From contig JALIGW010000002.1 of NCBI GenBank assembly GCA_023053685.1, positions 165,671,034 to 165,735,033 of the forward strand: a stretch of 64,000 bases of DNA. Direction: 5' to 3'. The notes under the pieces were generated by a model. It saw nothing but the letters and a program-made list of their open reading frames with translations. It searched no databases and was not told where the DNA came from. Position 1 is the stretch's first letter. Each line of letters begins with the position of its first letter. The position numbers were made by a program, and so were the translations under genes. This document shows, piece after piece, positions 10,831 to 20,639 of the stretch. Source of the DNA: Diadophis punctatus similis (Eukaryota > Chordata > Lepidosauria > Squamata > Dipsadidae).

Positions 10831-11498
10831 CACGCGCCCACCTGTTGGAAAGGCTGTGGCTGGCGGTGGCGGCCGCAGCTTTCCCAACAGAAGACCAAGA
10901 CGCAGGGTGGAGGCGGGGCTTGGGGCTCCTTCAGCAGAACGGTGGAGATGCGGCCATGGCCGTTTTTGAGTTCCCCCCGGCTCGGAACTTTCAGTACCCG
11001 GCGTACAAGACGACCCCCGACTTTTGAGAAGATTTTCAAGGGGTAAAAATTCGTCTTATACGCCAGAACATACGGTACCTCGGAAGGATGGAAGGCTGAG
11101 TCAACCTTGAGCCGGTGAGATTTGAACAGCTGAACTGCTGATCACAGTCAGCTAAAGTAGCCTGCAGTACTGCACTCTAACTGCTGTGCCACCTAGGCTC
11201 ATTCAACTGCTGTGCCACCTTGGCCTTGCGCTGCCGCCACTACTGGTTCTCCAAACCACCGGCAGCCGCCGCTACCAATACGCCCGAACTGGGCTGAACC
11301 GGTAGCATTTCACTCCTGATTTTAAACTATGCACCTGTCTTTTAAGTTAAAGACTACAATAGAATAGGATGAGAGGGAAGTGACTTCTAAGTGAGTATAA
11401 GATTTTAACTGAGTTCACCTGGCCTACATGTTTGTTTTTGTACATTGAATGTCCTTGTGTCTGTGCAATTTTCTCAGAGCAGCCTGAATGCCCTCAAA

Positions 11499-11580
11499 AT
11501 GTGTGGACTCTAAATCCCAGAATTCTCCAGTCAGTTTAGCATTGCTCAGAATTCTAGGATTTGAAGTTCAAATCCTTGGT
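11499..11580. mobile_element. Worn hAT MITE remnant
   Basis: CTCTAAATCCCAGAATTCTC and the later inverted GAATTCTAGGATTTGAAG match the inner arms of the palindromic hAT elements at 11910 and 43639. The termini are too diverged to place. Confidence 0.5.
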
Positions 11581-11708
11581 AGGTAGTCAGATTGGGATAC
11601 CCCAAGGAAGAGGAGGCAGAATCGATCTGTTAAATACCCAGTACTTCAGACCAATCCATGTGAGTGTTTTGTTTATGCATATATTTCCAGATGCACTTTG
11701 GTCTAAAT

Positions 11709-11795
11709 CAGGCGTCGTCAAACCTTTTTAAGACTTGTGAACCCCTGGAATTATGGGAGTTAAAGCCCACAAATTGCCAAGTTTAGATACCCCTA
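11709..11795. mobile_element. Short hAT MITE (87 bp), worn
   Basis: It begins CAGGCGTCGTCAAACC and ends TTTAGATACCCCTA. The flanks GTCTAAAT and GTCTAGAA match at six of eight positions, which suggests an old insertion. Confidence 0.6.
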
Positions 11796-11909
11796 GTCTA
11801 GAAAATCTCAGTCTGGAATCTTCAAATACTATTAATTTAACTGATGAATATTTTTCTTTCTGCAGACAGGTTGTTTCTTTTTCCTACTAAAAGGACTAAT
11901 GTTATAAGC

Positions 11910-12039
11910 CAGGGGTCCCCAAACTTGACAACTTTAAGACTTGCGGACTTCGACTCCCAGAATTGTCCAGCCAACTGGCTGGAGAATTCTGGGAGTTGAA
12001 GTCCACAAGTCTGAAAGTTGTCAAGTTTGAAGACCTCTG
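11910..12039. mobile_element. Palindromic hAT MITE (130 bp)
   Basis: CAGGGGTCCCCAAACTTGAC and the complementary right end GTCAAGTTTGAAGACCTCTG are inverted repeats that extend through the element. The exact duplication TTATAAGC is at 11902-11909 and 12040-12047. Confidence 0.92.
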
Positions 12040-12500
12040 TTATAAGCAGATGGGAAATCTTGGCCAGCTGCTCATAATAACCCCAATAACAAAATTTAAA
12101 CCTAGTCCAGCCTACCTCCGGTTCTTATGATATAACAATGTCTGTATCTCCAGAGAAACCTGCCAGTGTCCTTGAATTCTTTCTAATCAAATGACAACAT
12201 TCACGCCTCCATAGCTGTGTGGCAATACCAGATTGTTGTGGTACTGTAAAGATTTTGTGGGAGAAAAATCAACTGAAATAGAAAACATTCTTTCTATTGT
12301 GATCAGGTAAGTGTTGATTTTCCCCCCCCCCCTTGTGTTGTGGGGAAATGTGAGACTATGTGACTGAAGTGCTATACGTGCAGTCCTTGTGAGTTACAAA
12401 ATGCTGAAAGCATGATCTGGGGATTAAGAACTTTGTTTCTGAGAGAACTTTCAACTCAAAATGCCTGTGGAGATTCTCAGTCATCCAGGTCATGGTTGAA

Positions 12501-12739
12501 GAGCTGAAGTGGTGCAGTGGTTAAATGCTGCGACTGCAGGCTGACTGCTAGTTCAGCAGTTCAGCTGTTCAAATCTCACTAGGCTCAAGGATGACTCAGC
12601 CTTCCATCCTTCCGAGGTCGGTAAAATGAGGACCCAGATTGTTGGGGGCAATATGCTGAACTCTGTAAACCGCTTAGAGAGGGCTGTGAAGCACTATGAA
12701 GCGGTATATAAGTCTAAGTGCTATTGCTATTGCTATTGT
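12501..12739 (+). mobile_element. tRNA-derived SINE with (CTATTG)n tail, full length
   Basis: The head GTGGTGCAGTGGTTAAATG (A-box-like) is followed by GTTCAAATCTC (B box). The body reads CCTTCCATCCTTCCGAGGTC, then CCGCTTAGAGAGGGCTGT. The tail is AAGTGCTATTGCTATTGC. This is the most complete copy in the window and the reference for those at 9495, 41995, 45851 and 52908. Confidence 0.85.
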
Positions 12740-13123
12740 CCCAAAAGCACTTTTGGGACAGTTGCCTTTTGAAAAAAAAAGCACTTTTGGGTTTCACTTC
12801 AAAATACGTTGCAGAGAATTTTCTTTCACAGTAATGGCTGAGAAGCAACACTTCAAACTGAGGAGACCTGGCTGCTGCAGATCTTCTTCCTTCCACAAAT
12901 TTATCTCTGCCCATGGTTTCTTTTCTAAGATGGAGCATCCATTTTAAACTGTGAATTCTAAATAGCTACAAAATCAGTTTCTTGCATCTTGCCTAATTTT
13001 AACTATTTGAACCATTATACTGCCTAATATGTATTCATGATTGCTAAAATAGACAGTGACTTGTCTTTGGATCCAGACAAAGTTGAGGAAAAATTATCTT
13101 AATTATTAACAAAAAGACAAATA

Positions 13124-13934
13124 CGGATAGCCCTCATTTAGTGACCACACCAGCCCCCTTAAACTAGACAGGAAACATGACTACATGAGTTCGTTCTACT
13201 TTATTGTAAGACTTATAAAATACAATCTTGCAAGCTGAAGGTATAAACTTTTAACTGTTTGATCAATGCGGGTCCTTCTAAGTTTTTTCTTCTCTGACTG
13301 TTAAACCACTGGGGCTCTTCCCTGTCTTGTTTGATTGTTTCAGAGGGGGGTTCCTGCCTGTTTTTGCTGGTGCGTTTAATAGCTGTTGTTCGGTGCAGAG
13401 CCGAAGACGCTGCTGCCGTTCGCGGCGTGGGAGCTTTCCCCGGGCGCTTTCCCCGCCCGCATGGACGCCGCCAATTGCGTTCTTTTGCCCTCTGTGCATG
13501 CAGAACGCTTTGCGCATGCGCAGAGGGCAAAAGAACGCAATTGGCGGCGTCCATGCGGGTGGCAGCAGTGCCCGGGGAAAGCCCCCGCGCCGCGAACGGC
13601 AGCAGCGTCTTCGGCTCTGCGCCGAACAATAGCTATTAACCGCACCGGCAGGAACCCACCTCTGGATTGTTTCCTAGGGCAGCATCTCTTTCCCCTCGTT
13701 CTTTAAAGTTCACATATTCTATTACACCACAGATAGGACCAGAAGCATGGTCATTAAGTAAAGTGGGCACTAAGTAAATCCACCACCATGCTTAACACTT
13801 TACTTTAGCTTTCCTTTGCTTTACAACCCTGTGAAGGTTGAAAATGTGAGGATTAGTAGAAAAGTTATTTTTTAATTGGTGTTGTAACTGAAAATGGTTC
13901 CTAATTGAGGCAATTGCCAAATAAGGGTTAACCG
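13124..13934. mobile_element. Probable TA-flanked transposon, worn, hosting a hAT
   Basis: The left end CGGATAGCCCTCATTTAGTG and the complement of the right end, CGGTTAACCCTTATTTGGC, look like diverged terminal inverted repeats, each next to TA (13122-13123 and 13935-13936). The middle is interrupted by the hAT at 13341. Phrases such as CATTAAGTAAAGTGGG recall the TACAGGTAGTCC family. Confidence 0.5.
13341..13664. mobile_element. Foldback hAT element, near-perfect 324-bp palindrome
   Basis: The ends are CAGAGGGGGGTTCCTGCC and GGCAGGAACCCACCTCTG, with an exact duplication GATTGTTT at 13333-13340 and 13665-13672. Almost the whole element is an inverted repeat. Its centre is CTCTGTGCATGCAGAACGC / TTTGCGCATGCGCAGAG, with a consensus NRF1-like site at 13511-13522. 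The overlapping 70-140 codon frames on both strands are reflections of this palindrome. Confidence 0.93.
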
Positions 13935-13936
13935 TA

Positions 13937-15028
13937 AAGTGTTTTCGGAGATACTTATATTTCTCAAATTGGTGCCTTAAAAATACTTAAAGGACAATAA
14001 ATCTAACCGAGTCTCATGTTTAGTTGCCCTTTTTTAGGCAAAAGAAGAAGAAGAGGTGCATGTGTGTCAGGCCTGACTGGCTGAATTCTCCATGCAGGGA
14101 GCCTCTATGCTTGTCTGTGGAAAGGCAGAATCCCTCCCAATGCTGGAAATGTTTGGAAGTCTGACTGTTTTACTGAAAGATAGGAACATGGGGGGCAAGG
14201 AAGTCATGAAATAAGACAAAAAAAGATGCCCCATTACTATTTGTAATGAAGAAGACAAGTTGATTCTCCAACCAGCAGCACCAGTACTTTGAGGAATATG
14301 ATTCACGATCAGGCTTCTTGATAGTCACTTAAAACTACTCCAGGGAGAGTGGTTTGAATCACAGATGGGAATAGGATTAACTCTTTTTCTAAATTTAAAA
14401 GCCTCTCCCTATTCTGTAATGATGCTTTAATTAGCCCACAAGGAAGGGGCAGAGAAGAATCCATATTTACCCCCCTCTGTCTTGTGGTTAATTGTAGTTG
14501 AAGAAACTGCTGTTCCTACCACAGTGTGACATTAATCCAAATTAACTATTTTCCTGTGGCTACTTTTTACTAAGAGGAAAAGACTTAGAGAAATTTGAAA
14601 TCAGATTACATCTCCTCCCCTTTTCTTTTGGAAAAAAAATGAAGGTCACCTTCAGTTCTCCCCTAGATACAATAAACCTCAAACGTAAAGAAAATATTTT
14701 GGTTCCTTTTTTTAAAAAAAGTACTGCTTTAATGTGGATGTTAGGAACATTTAAGTTCCAGATCTAATTGCAATTAAAAATTTACTGCGAAGATGAATAA
14801 AAATGTAATAAGTAGCATGAATTAGCTTAGATTATTTTTTAAATAATTAATAACAATTTTTTCTATCAAAAATTAAGGATATTTTCAGACTAAATACAAG
14901 AAAGTACATTTCAGCTTTCTCTGATTTTGTGTCCCATATGAGTCTTTTATTATGCATTATATTGCATTTATGAGGGGGAAATGGCTCAAGATAACATGGT
15001 TTTCAATTTGTTTTTCTTACAACTTCTT
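13937..15028. other. Unassigned AT-rich DNA
   Basis: No gene or clear repeat is visible. This was the target region for the Gypsy insertion. Confidence 0.5.
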
Positions 15029-15033
15029 CTGAC

Positions 15034-15312
15034 TGTTGTGTTCTGACTGACCTATAACTGAACCATGAACTTGTTTTGACTAGACGACCTCTGACTGAAC
15101 TGTTGTTGTTATGTTTATAGTTGAACTCTACCTGAACTGTTGTTGCCACCCTGGTCATGTGTTTGAATGCTCATACGCTATTGGTTGTTGTGTCTGACAG
15201 CTCCCTATAAAAGGGCTATCTGTCAGACTGCAAGCTGCTGGTTGCTTTGAGTGAGATAATAAAAGAGCTGTTCTGAAGTCTGTCTCCTGCGATCTTTGCC
15301 CACAATTTAACA
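15034..15312 (+). repeat. 5' LTR (279 bp)
   Basis: It starts TGTTGTGTTC and ends TTTAACA. It carries TATAAAA at 15206-15212 and AATAAA at 15258-15263, as expected for a promoter and polyadenylation signal in the same LTR. Confidence 0.95.
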
Positions 15313-15313
15313 G

Positions 15314-15330
15314 TGGCGACGAGGGTTTGG
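15314..15330 (+). promoter_or_regulatory. Primer-binding site, likely tRNA-Ser(GCU)
   Basis: TGGCGACGAGG lies one base after the LTR. It is complementary to the 3' end of vertebrate tRNA-Ser(GCU), which as I recall it ends CCTCGTCG plus CCA. The second Gypsy fragment (40784-40795) has nearly the same site. Confidence 0.7.
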
Positions 15331-15409
15331 GACCAGGAGAATGAAGACCAGCCCTCAAGCGCTGCAACCAGCGAGGCAGCACTAGCCACGTCTGCCTTCT
15401 TTCATTGGG

Positions 15410-16690
15410 ATGTCCACCTTCCACCCGCCGGCGCCTTTCGACCCTGCCCGGGAAAAATGGGACTCCTACATGCGGCATTTCGAGTGCTTCCTCGAAGCCA
15501 ATGATCTGCTGGGGCTGGCTGACAACAGAAAAAGAGCTTTGTTTCTGAGTCACTGCGGGCCAGAGGTGTTTGACACCGCAGAATCGTTGTCTGCCCCAAC
15601 CCCAGTTCACACCGTGACCTGGCAGGTACTCCAGGCAACGCTGAAGACACACTACGCGCCCACCCCATCCAAGGTTGTCCGGCGCTACGAGTTCCGCCAG
15701 CGGCTGCAGCAGGAGGGCGAGACCATCAACCAATACATCGCCGCCCTCCATAAAGCCTCCGGCCACTGCGAGTTCCGCGATCTGCTTGACCAGCTCATCT
15801 GTGGCGTGCAGGACATTCGCCTGCAACGCCGGCTCCTGGCTCGGCCCAACCTCACGCTGGCCGCTGCCCTGGACGAAGCCAGAGCTGCTGAGTCCTCATC
15901 CAAAGCGGCCGAATCTCTGCACCGTTTCGCCTCCTCTACAAAGGACACTAAGCCTCCTTCTGCGGTCCACATGGGCTCTGTCGAGGAGCCTGTAAGCAGC
16001 AACAATGAGGTCTGCCACACCGACCAGAAGTGCCCTCCGCCTCCCAAAGACTTCCTGACTGCTTGTGCCAGCTGTGGGGGGCGACACCCGAGGATATCAT
16101 GCAGATTTAGGCAAGTCATCTGCCAACGGTGTGAAAGGAGAGGACATTTGGCACGAGTTTGCCGTGCCATTGTGCCGCCGAAAGACACACATGCGCAGGA
16201 AAACCCTAGAAGCGAATCATCAAATAGATTCGGGTGCGAAAACCATAGACCGCGCCAGAGAGCCTTCGCCAGGCAGCCAGAAACCAACCAAACGCGGGTT
16301 GCCAGGGCCAGCTGCCCCTTCAAAAGGAAGATCAGGGTCACCGTCTCCATTGACGGAGCACCGGTCCAAATGGAGGTCGACACCGGGTCTGCAGTGTCTA
16401 TCGTCGCCTGGGAGATGCTCAAGCTTGCCCTTCCGAGTTTCCAGTCTACCCGCCTGCAGGAATCCTCAATCCGTCTCTCTGACTACCAGGAAAACCGGAT
16501 CCCTGTCTTTGGAAAAGCCCGGGTTCACGTCAGATTCAACAATTTTGATGGACCTCTCCAGCTCACCATAGTCAACGGCAGCCTTCCGAGCCTCCTAGGA
16601 CTCGATTGGTTTGAATCGCTCGGCCTAGGGGTGACAGGCATCCACACCATCGGAGCTGCGAACCTGGACGACCTTTTTGACGAGTTCTAG
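15410..16690 (+). pseudogene. gag-pro: Gypsy gag-protease ORF (426 aa) ending at a premature stop
   Basis: The ATG at 15410 opens a capsid-like region (FDPAREKWDSYMRHFECFLE, about residues 9-28). A zinc-knuckle region follows, with CQRCERRGHLARVC (CX2CX4HX4C) and an upstream Cys-rich stretch. Next is an aspartic protease with the DTGS active site, and LLGLDWF downstream. Gag packages the RNA and the protease matures the polyprotein. The TAG at 16688-16690 stops the frame just before the reverse transcriptase, which continues in the same frame. The stop follows the protease, so programmed readthrough seems unlikely and I read it as a mutation. Confidence 0.9.
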
Positions 16691-17389
16691 GATGTTTTCA
16701 GTGATGGTTTGGGCAAGTATGTGGGAAATCCTATCTCATTTAGCCTTGATCCTAATGTCGCCCCCATTCGCCTTAAGCCTCGACGGGTCCCTCTCCCACT
16801 ACGGGATAAAATTGACAAAGAGCTGGACAAGCTCATCAAACAAGGCATTTTGGAGCCGGTCGACCATGCTAAATGGGAGACCCCCATAGTGACCCCCGTT
16901 AAAGGGGACGGCAGTATTCGAATTTGCGCTGACTACAAATGCACAATCAATAAGGCTTTGCAACAGAGCGCCTATCCAGTGCCGATTGTGCATCATCTAC
17001 TCCACTCCCTAAGTCCTGGACGCCTGTTTGCTAAACTAGACCTTGCGCAGGCATACCAGCAGCTGCCGGTAGATAGAGCTACTGCAGAAGCACAGACTAT
17101 TGTAACTCACAGGGGATCTTTTAAATGTCACAGGCTGCAGTTTGGAGTCAGCGTAGCCCCGGGGTTGTTCCAGAGTGTAATGGAACATCTGTTGCAGAAC
17201 ATCCCTGGGGTCGTACCATATTTTGATGACGTCCTGATCTCTGCCTGTGACCAGGACCAGCTCCGCTGTCGAGTTAGAATGGTCCTGTCAAAAATGTGTG
17301 CTACTGGGCTTAAAGCCAAACGCAGCAAATGCTTGTTGGGGGTGCCTGAGGTCGAATTTTTAGGGTACCAAGTCAATGGCCAAATTTAG
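16691..17389 (+). pseudogene. pol: Gypsy pol: reverse transcriptase segment
   Basis: This is the same frame as gag. It shows LKPRRVPLPLRDKIDKEL, then motif A KLDLAQAYQQLPVD, FGVSVAPGLFQSVME, and the catalytic YFDDVL box near 17218-17235, ending at VEFLGYQVNG. The frame stops at TAG 17387-17389, where related RTs continue into the thumb, so a frameshift lies at about 17380-17390. The enzyme would copy element RNA into DNA in cytoplasmic particles. Confidence 0.9.
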
Positions 17390-18788
17390 GAGCCACAGAA
17401 AATAAGCTAAGGGCAATTCATGAGGCTCCTGCCCCAAAAACCAAACAGAACTCCAAGCTTCCCTGGGGCTCCTAAATTTTTACAACCTTTTCCTAAAAAA
17501 CAAAGCCACCGTAGCCGAGAGTCTCCACAAGCTTCTGGCCAAAAGCATTCCTTGGAAATGGGGGTCCAGGGAGGCATCAGCTTTCGTAGCTGTCAAACGA
17601 CTACTAACCAATGACAGTTTCTTAATACAATACAACAATATCCTGCCATTGGTCCTGGCGTGCGACGCTTCCCCTGTGGGAGTCGGCGCTGTGCTCAGCC
17701 ACAAGCTTCCAAATGGGTCAGAGGCCCCTGTGGCCTATTACTCAAGGACTCTGTCCAGTGCAGAGTGGAACTACAGCCAGCTGGACAGGGAGGCCTTGGC
17801 TTTAGTTGCTGGTGTCAAAAAATTCCATGAATATTTGTTTGGGAGGGATTTTGTTTTGGTTACGGACCACAAGCTGCTTCTGGGGCTTCTTGCGGGGGAC
17901 CGCCCCACTCCGGTTGCCCTATCCCCCCGTTTCGGCCGGTGGGCCATCTTTTTCTCAGCCTATTCCTATCACCTGGTACATCGGCCAGGAAAAGACATGG
18001 GCAATGCGGACGCTTTGAGCAGGTGCCCATTGCCCGACCTCCTTACAGACATTGTCCCGGAAGCTCCAATCCTCTTGATCGACTTGGCTGATTCCGGACT
18101 GGTCACTTCTGCTGAGGTGGCTAAACACACAGCCAAGGACCCCTCACTCAGAACTGTGCTGAACTGGGTGTTGAGGGGATGGCCAAAGGACCTGGTCAAG
18201 CCTGACCTTAAACCATACAAACAGAGACAGCATGAACTGTCAGAGCAAGGGGGTTGCCTCCTTTGTGGTGACCGAGTGGTCATACCAACAAGCCTGCAAG
18301 CTGGAATACTTAGGACCTTACATGAAGGCCATCCGGGGATTGTCCAGATGAAAGCCTTGGCTAGGGGGTACGTTTGGTGGCCAAATATGGATGCAGAAAT
18401 CCAAAATTGGGTTGGGTTATGCAAACCCTGTCAAGAGTCGCGGCCTGCTCCGCCCAAAGCACCAGTCCATGACTGGGAACAACCAAAAAGCCCCTGGTCA
18501 CGGCTACATGCCAATTTTGCAGGCCCCTGCCATGGCCAAATGTTTTTAATAATTGTCGATGCCTACTCAAAGTGGCTCGAAATATTTCCAATGGGTTCTA
18601 CCACCGCTGAGGCAGTTATTAAGGTGCTCAGACACCTTTTTGCCACACACGGCCTCCCAGACATCCTTGTAACGGACAATGGTCCCCAATTTACGGCCAC
18701 CAATTTCGAGGGGTACCTTGCTGACCTGGGAATTCGCCATGTCCTGTCCTCGCCATTCCATCCAGTGACCAATGGACTGGCTGAATGA
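17390..18788 (+). pseudogene. pol: Gypsy pol: RT thumb, RNase H and integrase N-half, frameshifted
   Basis: A short stretch (about 17390-17448) reads in one frame and a second shift near 17445 moves to another, which then runs to 18788. RNase H is seen as LACDASPVGVGAVL, DREALALVAGVKKFHEYLF and VTDHKLLLGLL. Integrase shows the HHCC finger (HEGHPG ... CKPC), SKWLEIF, TDNGPQF and the catalytic Glu in NGLAE. The usual first Asp of the DDE triad, expected before FAGP, is Asn here. The TGA at 18786-18788 follows the Glu codon and looks like CpG decay of CGA. Confidence 0.88.
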
Positions 18789-19508
18789 TTCGTAAGGTCA
18801 GCCAAGGAAGCATTAGGTAGACTGGGCCCAGGGGACTGGCAGGCCCGCATCGATAAATTTCTGAGTACTCAGCACATAACCCCAAGTGCAACCACTGGCC
18901 GCAGCCCGGCCGAGCTCCTTATGGGTCGCAGGCTTAGATCCGTCCTAGACCGTTTACACGCAAACTACACCACTAAGGCAAAACCAGAGGTCACACAAAA
19001 AACCAGGGCCTTCTCCCTGGAAGATTCGGTATTCGCCCGAAATTATGCCGAGGGCCCCCTGTGGCTACCTGGGGTCATAGAAGCAATCTTGGGTCCACTA
19101 ACATACGAAGTCCACCTCCAGGACGGACGCCTCTGGAAGAGGCACATAGATCAGCTACGCAACCAAGTAGAAGGGGAACCTAACGAACCTCAAAAGGTAA
19201 CGCCCTGTGTTCTTCCCCTAGCTACCTCAAGCCCTAGTGTCTCGGAAGGTCGACCTGAGGAAGTGGAAGTCCAGCAGCATTCTCAATTAGAACCGGTTCC
19301 ACCAGTCGCAGAGGCCACGCGACTGGAGCTTCAGGAGCTTCCATGCTCCACCCCAAGAGCAACAGCAGACCTGTCCGAACAGGCTGCTGCCTCACCAGAG
19401 TCTGAGCTGCGCAGGTCAGGGAGGGTTCCCAAACGCCCCGCCTACCTGCGCGACTATGTCTGTCGGACTGTTCCATCTAGAAGGGGAGGGGTGTTGTGTT
19501 CTGACTGA
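18789..19508 (+). pseudogene. pol: Gypsy pol: integrase C-terminal part
   Basis: It continues in frame after the TGA. The segment has TPSATTGRSPAELLMGRR and then a chromatin- or DNA-binding style tail (LWLPGVIEAILGPLTYEV, LWKRHIDQLRNQ). A Ser/Pro/Glu-rich end finishes inside the 3' LTR at 19508. An ORF overlapping the LTR is common in vertebrate Gypsy elements. Confidence 0.85.
19481..19491 (+). promoter_or_regulatory. Polypurine tract
   Basis: AAGGGGAGGGG lies directly before the 3' LTR, the usual primer site for plus-strand DNA synthesis. Confidence 0.85.
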
Positions 19509-19771
19509 CCTATAACTGAACCATGAACTTGTTTTGACTAGACGACCTCTGACTGAACTGTTGTTGTTATGTTTATAGTTGAACTCTACCTGAACTGTTG
19601 TTGCCACCCTGGTCATGTGTTTGAATGCTCATACGCTATTGGTTGTTGTGTCTGACAGCTCCCTATAAAAGGGCTATCTGTCAGACTGCAAGCTGCTGGT
19701 TGCTTTGAGTGAGCTAATAAAAAGAGCTGTTCTGAAGTCTGTCTCCTGCGATCTTTGCCCACAATTTAACA
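19492..19771 (+). repeat. 3' LTR (280 bp)
   Basis: By eye alignment it matches the 5' LTR except for GAGATAATAAAAG versus GAGCTAATAAAAAG (one substitution and one extra A). Confidence 0.95.
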
Positions 19772-19776
19772 CTGAC

Positions 19777-20639
19777 CATGTACAAAAACACATAAAACCA
19801 CCTGTTTTATGAGGAGAATGATTTGAATGTTGCTTTAAGATCCTTCCAGATGTGAACACCCTCTTCCCATATTTTTTTTTGGGGGGGGCGCAGAATCTAA
19901 TACATTCCATAGTGTGACCTAGAAATATTTTGTCATTCGCTATTTATAAAGGTACCCCAGTATCAGTAAACACTGAGGTGCTTATTCATTTTCTCTGTAG
20001 CGTAAGGACATTAAAATGTTTGTAAAAGAACATGACTGGTTCATGTGACCAATGAGGTGAGGCCTGGGTTTCATAATGAGAGGCAAGCAAAAATACAGCA
20101 TTAGTCATGAAAAAAAGGGGAACAATTCTCGGCTGTTCTGAATCTGAAAGGCCTGAGGCTGTGGAAAGTCAAACCTTGTCCCACTGTGTCAGTTCCAGAA
20201 GTACATCACAGGGTGTACGGACTGACTGACTCATACAGTATAGAGCTACATGTACTGAAACAGCGTAATGCCTCCCCTGCAAATGGGAGGATTTGCTCAT
20301 AGATATACCAACAGTATTTTTCTCACCTGTTCCAATTTACTATCAACGCTACTTAGGTACAGTTCACACATTTCAGTTTCAGACTCGCCATGACTTAGGT
20401 TTTTCTGTTATCAGTGTGACTAGTCCCTATGAGTAATATCAATGTCAGAAAAAGGACCTTCTGTATTCTGTATCAGTATTGTACCTGTTCAATACTGGGC
20501 TTCAGGGAAGCTGAGTCTTCACTTTGGCATGAGAGCCAGCTTGGGTACCTTGGACTTTACCTTTCAGTTGCTTACCTGTTGCAAATATACAAAGGCTGAA
20601 AACAAATAATTAATTATTTGCTGTTACAAATGAAGTCCA
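19777..20639. other. Unassigned intergenic DNA
   Basis: No gene or named repeat is recognised. A T-run followed by a G-run lies near 19870-19888. Confidence 0.5.

Larger units (their letters stand above)
9626..11075. mobile_element. TA-flanked DNA transposon, non-autonomous (1450 bp)
   Basis: The terminal inverted repeats start CCGTATGTTCCGGCATATAA and end in the complement of CCGTATGTTCTGGCGTATAA, each bordered by TA. This fits a Tc1/mariner-like or similar TA-targeting family. The interior is a 400-bp (TTCC)n tract, a (GT)n run and a GC-rich inverted repeat. No transposase is present. The long GC-rich frames at 10201-11039 on both strands read this palindrome and are not genes. Confidence 0.75.
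9495..11200 (-). mobile_element. tRNA-derived SINE (reverse), split by a TA-flanked element
   Basis: On the minus strand the head at about 11200 reads GAGCCTAGGTGGCACAGCAG, then GTTCAAATCTCACCGGCTC. The body continues at 9625 with GTAAAATGAGGACCCAGATT and ATATAAGTCTCAC, and ends in an AATA-rich tail at 9495. It is the same family as 12501-12739. The break lies exactly at a TA dinucleotide (9624-9625 and 11076-11077). Confidence 0.8.
9329..11318. mobile_element. hAT foldback element carrying nested SINE and TA-flanked element
   Basis: The left end CAGCGGTGAAAT and right end ATTTCACTCCTG are inverted repeats, framed by an exact ATTTTAAA duplication at 9321-9328 and 11319-11326. Its own sequence is only 9329-9494 and about 11201-11318; the rest is later insertions. 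The left arm carries the CTCTACGCATGC...GCGCATGCGCAGAG core shared with the elements at 13341, 46644 and 57097. Confidence 0.85.
15034..19771 (+). mobile_element. Gypsy LTR retrotransposon, structurally complete, coding-defective
   Basis: The order is 5' LTR, PBS, gag-protease, reverse transcriptase, RNase H, integrase, polypurine tract, 3' LTR. It is framed by the 5-bp duplication CTGAC (15029-15033 and 19772-19776). The protease-RT-RNaseH-integrase order is that of Gypsy/Metaviridae-type elements, and there is no envelope gene. The two LTRs differ by one substitution and one A in a run, so insertion was recent. Yet pol has two in-frame stops, at least two frameshifts and an apparent loss of the first catalytic Asp of integrase. 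Confidence 0.95.

Noticed and set aside
10201..11039. Long GC-rich protein genes (155-221 codons) on both strands
   Set aside because: They overlap in several frames within a large inverted repeat of a TA-flanked transposon, with no domain.
13213..13706. Five overlapping open frames
   Set aside because: All read the same near-perfect hAT palindrome, so each strand mirrors the other.
16688..16690. Programmed stop-codon readthrough between gag and pol
   Set aside because: The TAG lies after the protease, inside the run-up to the reverse transcriptase, not at a gag-pol border, and other lesions follow. A nonsense mutation is simpler.
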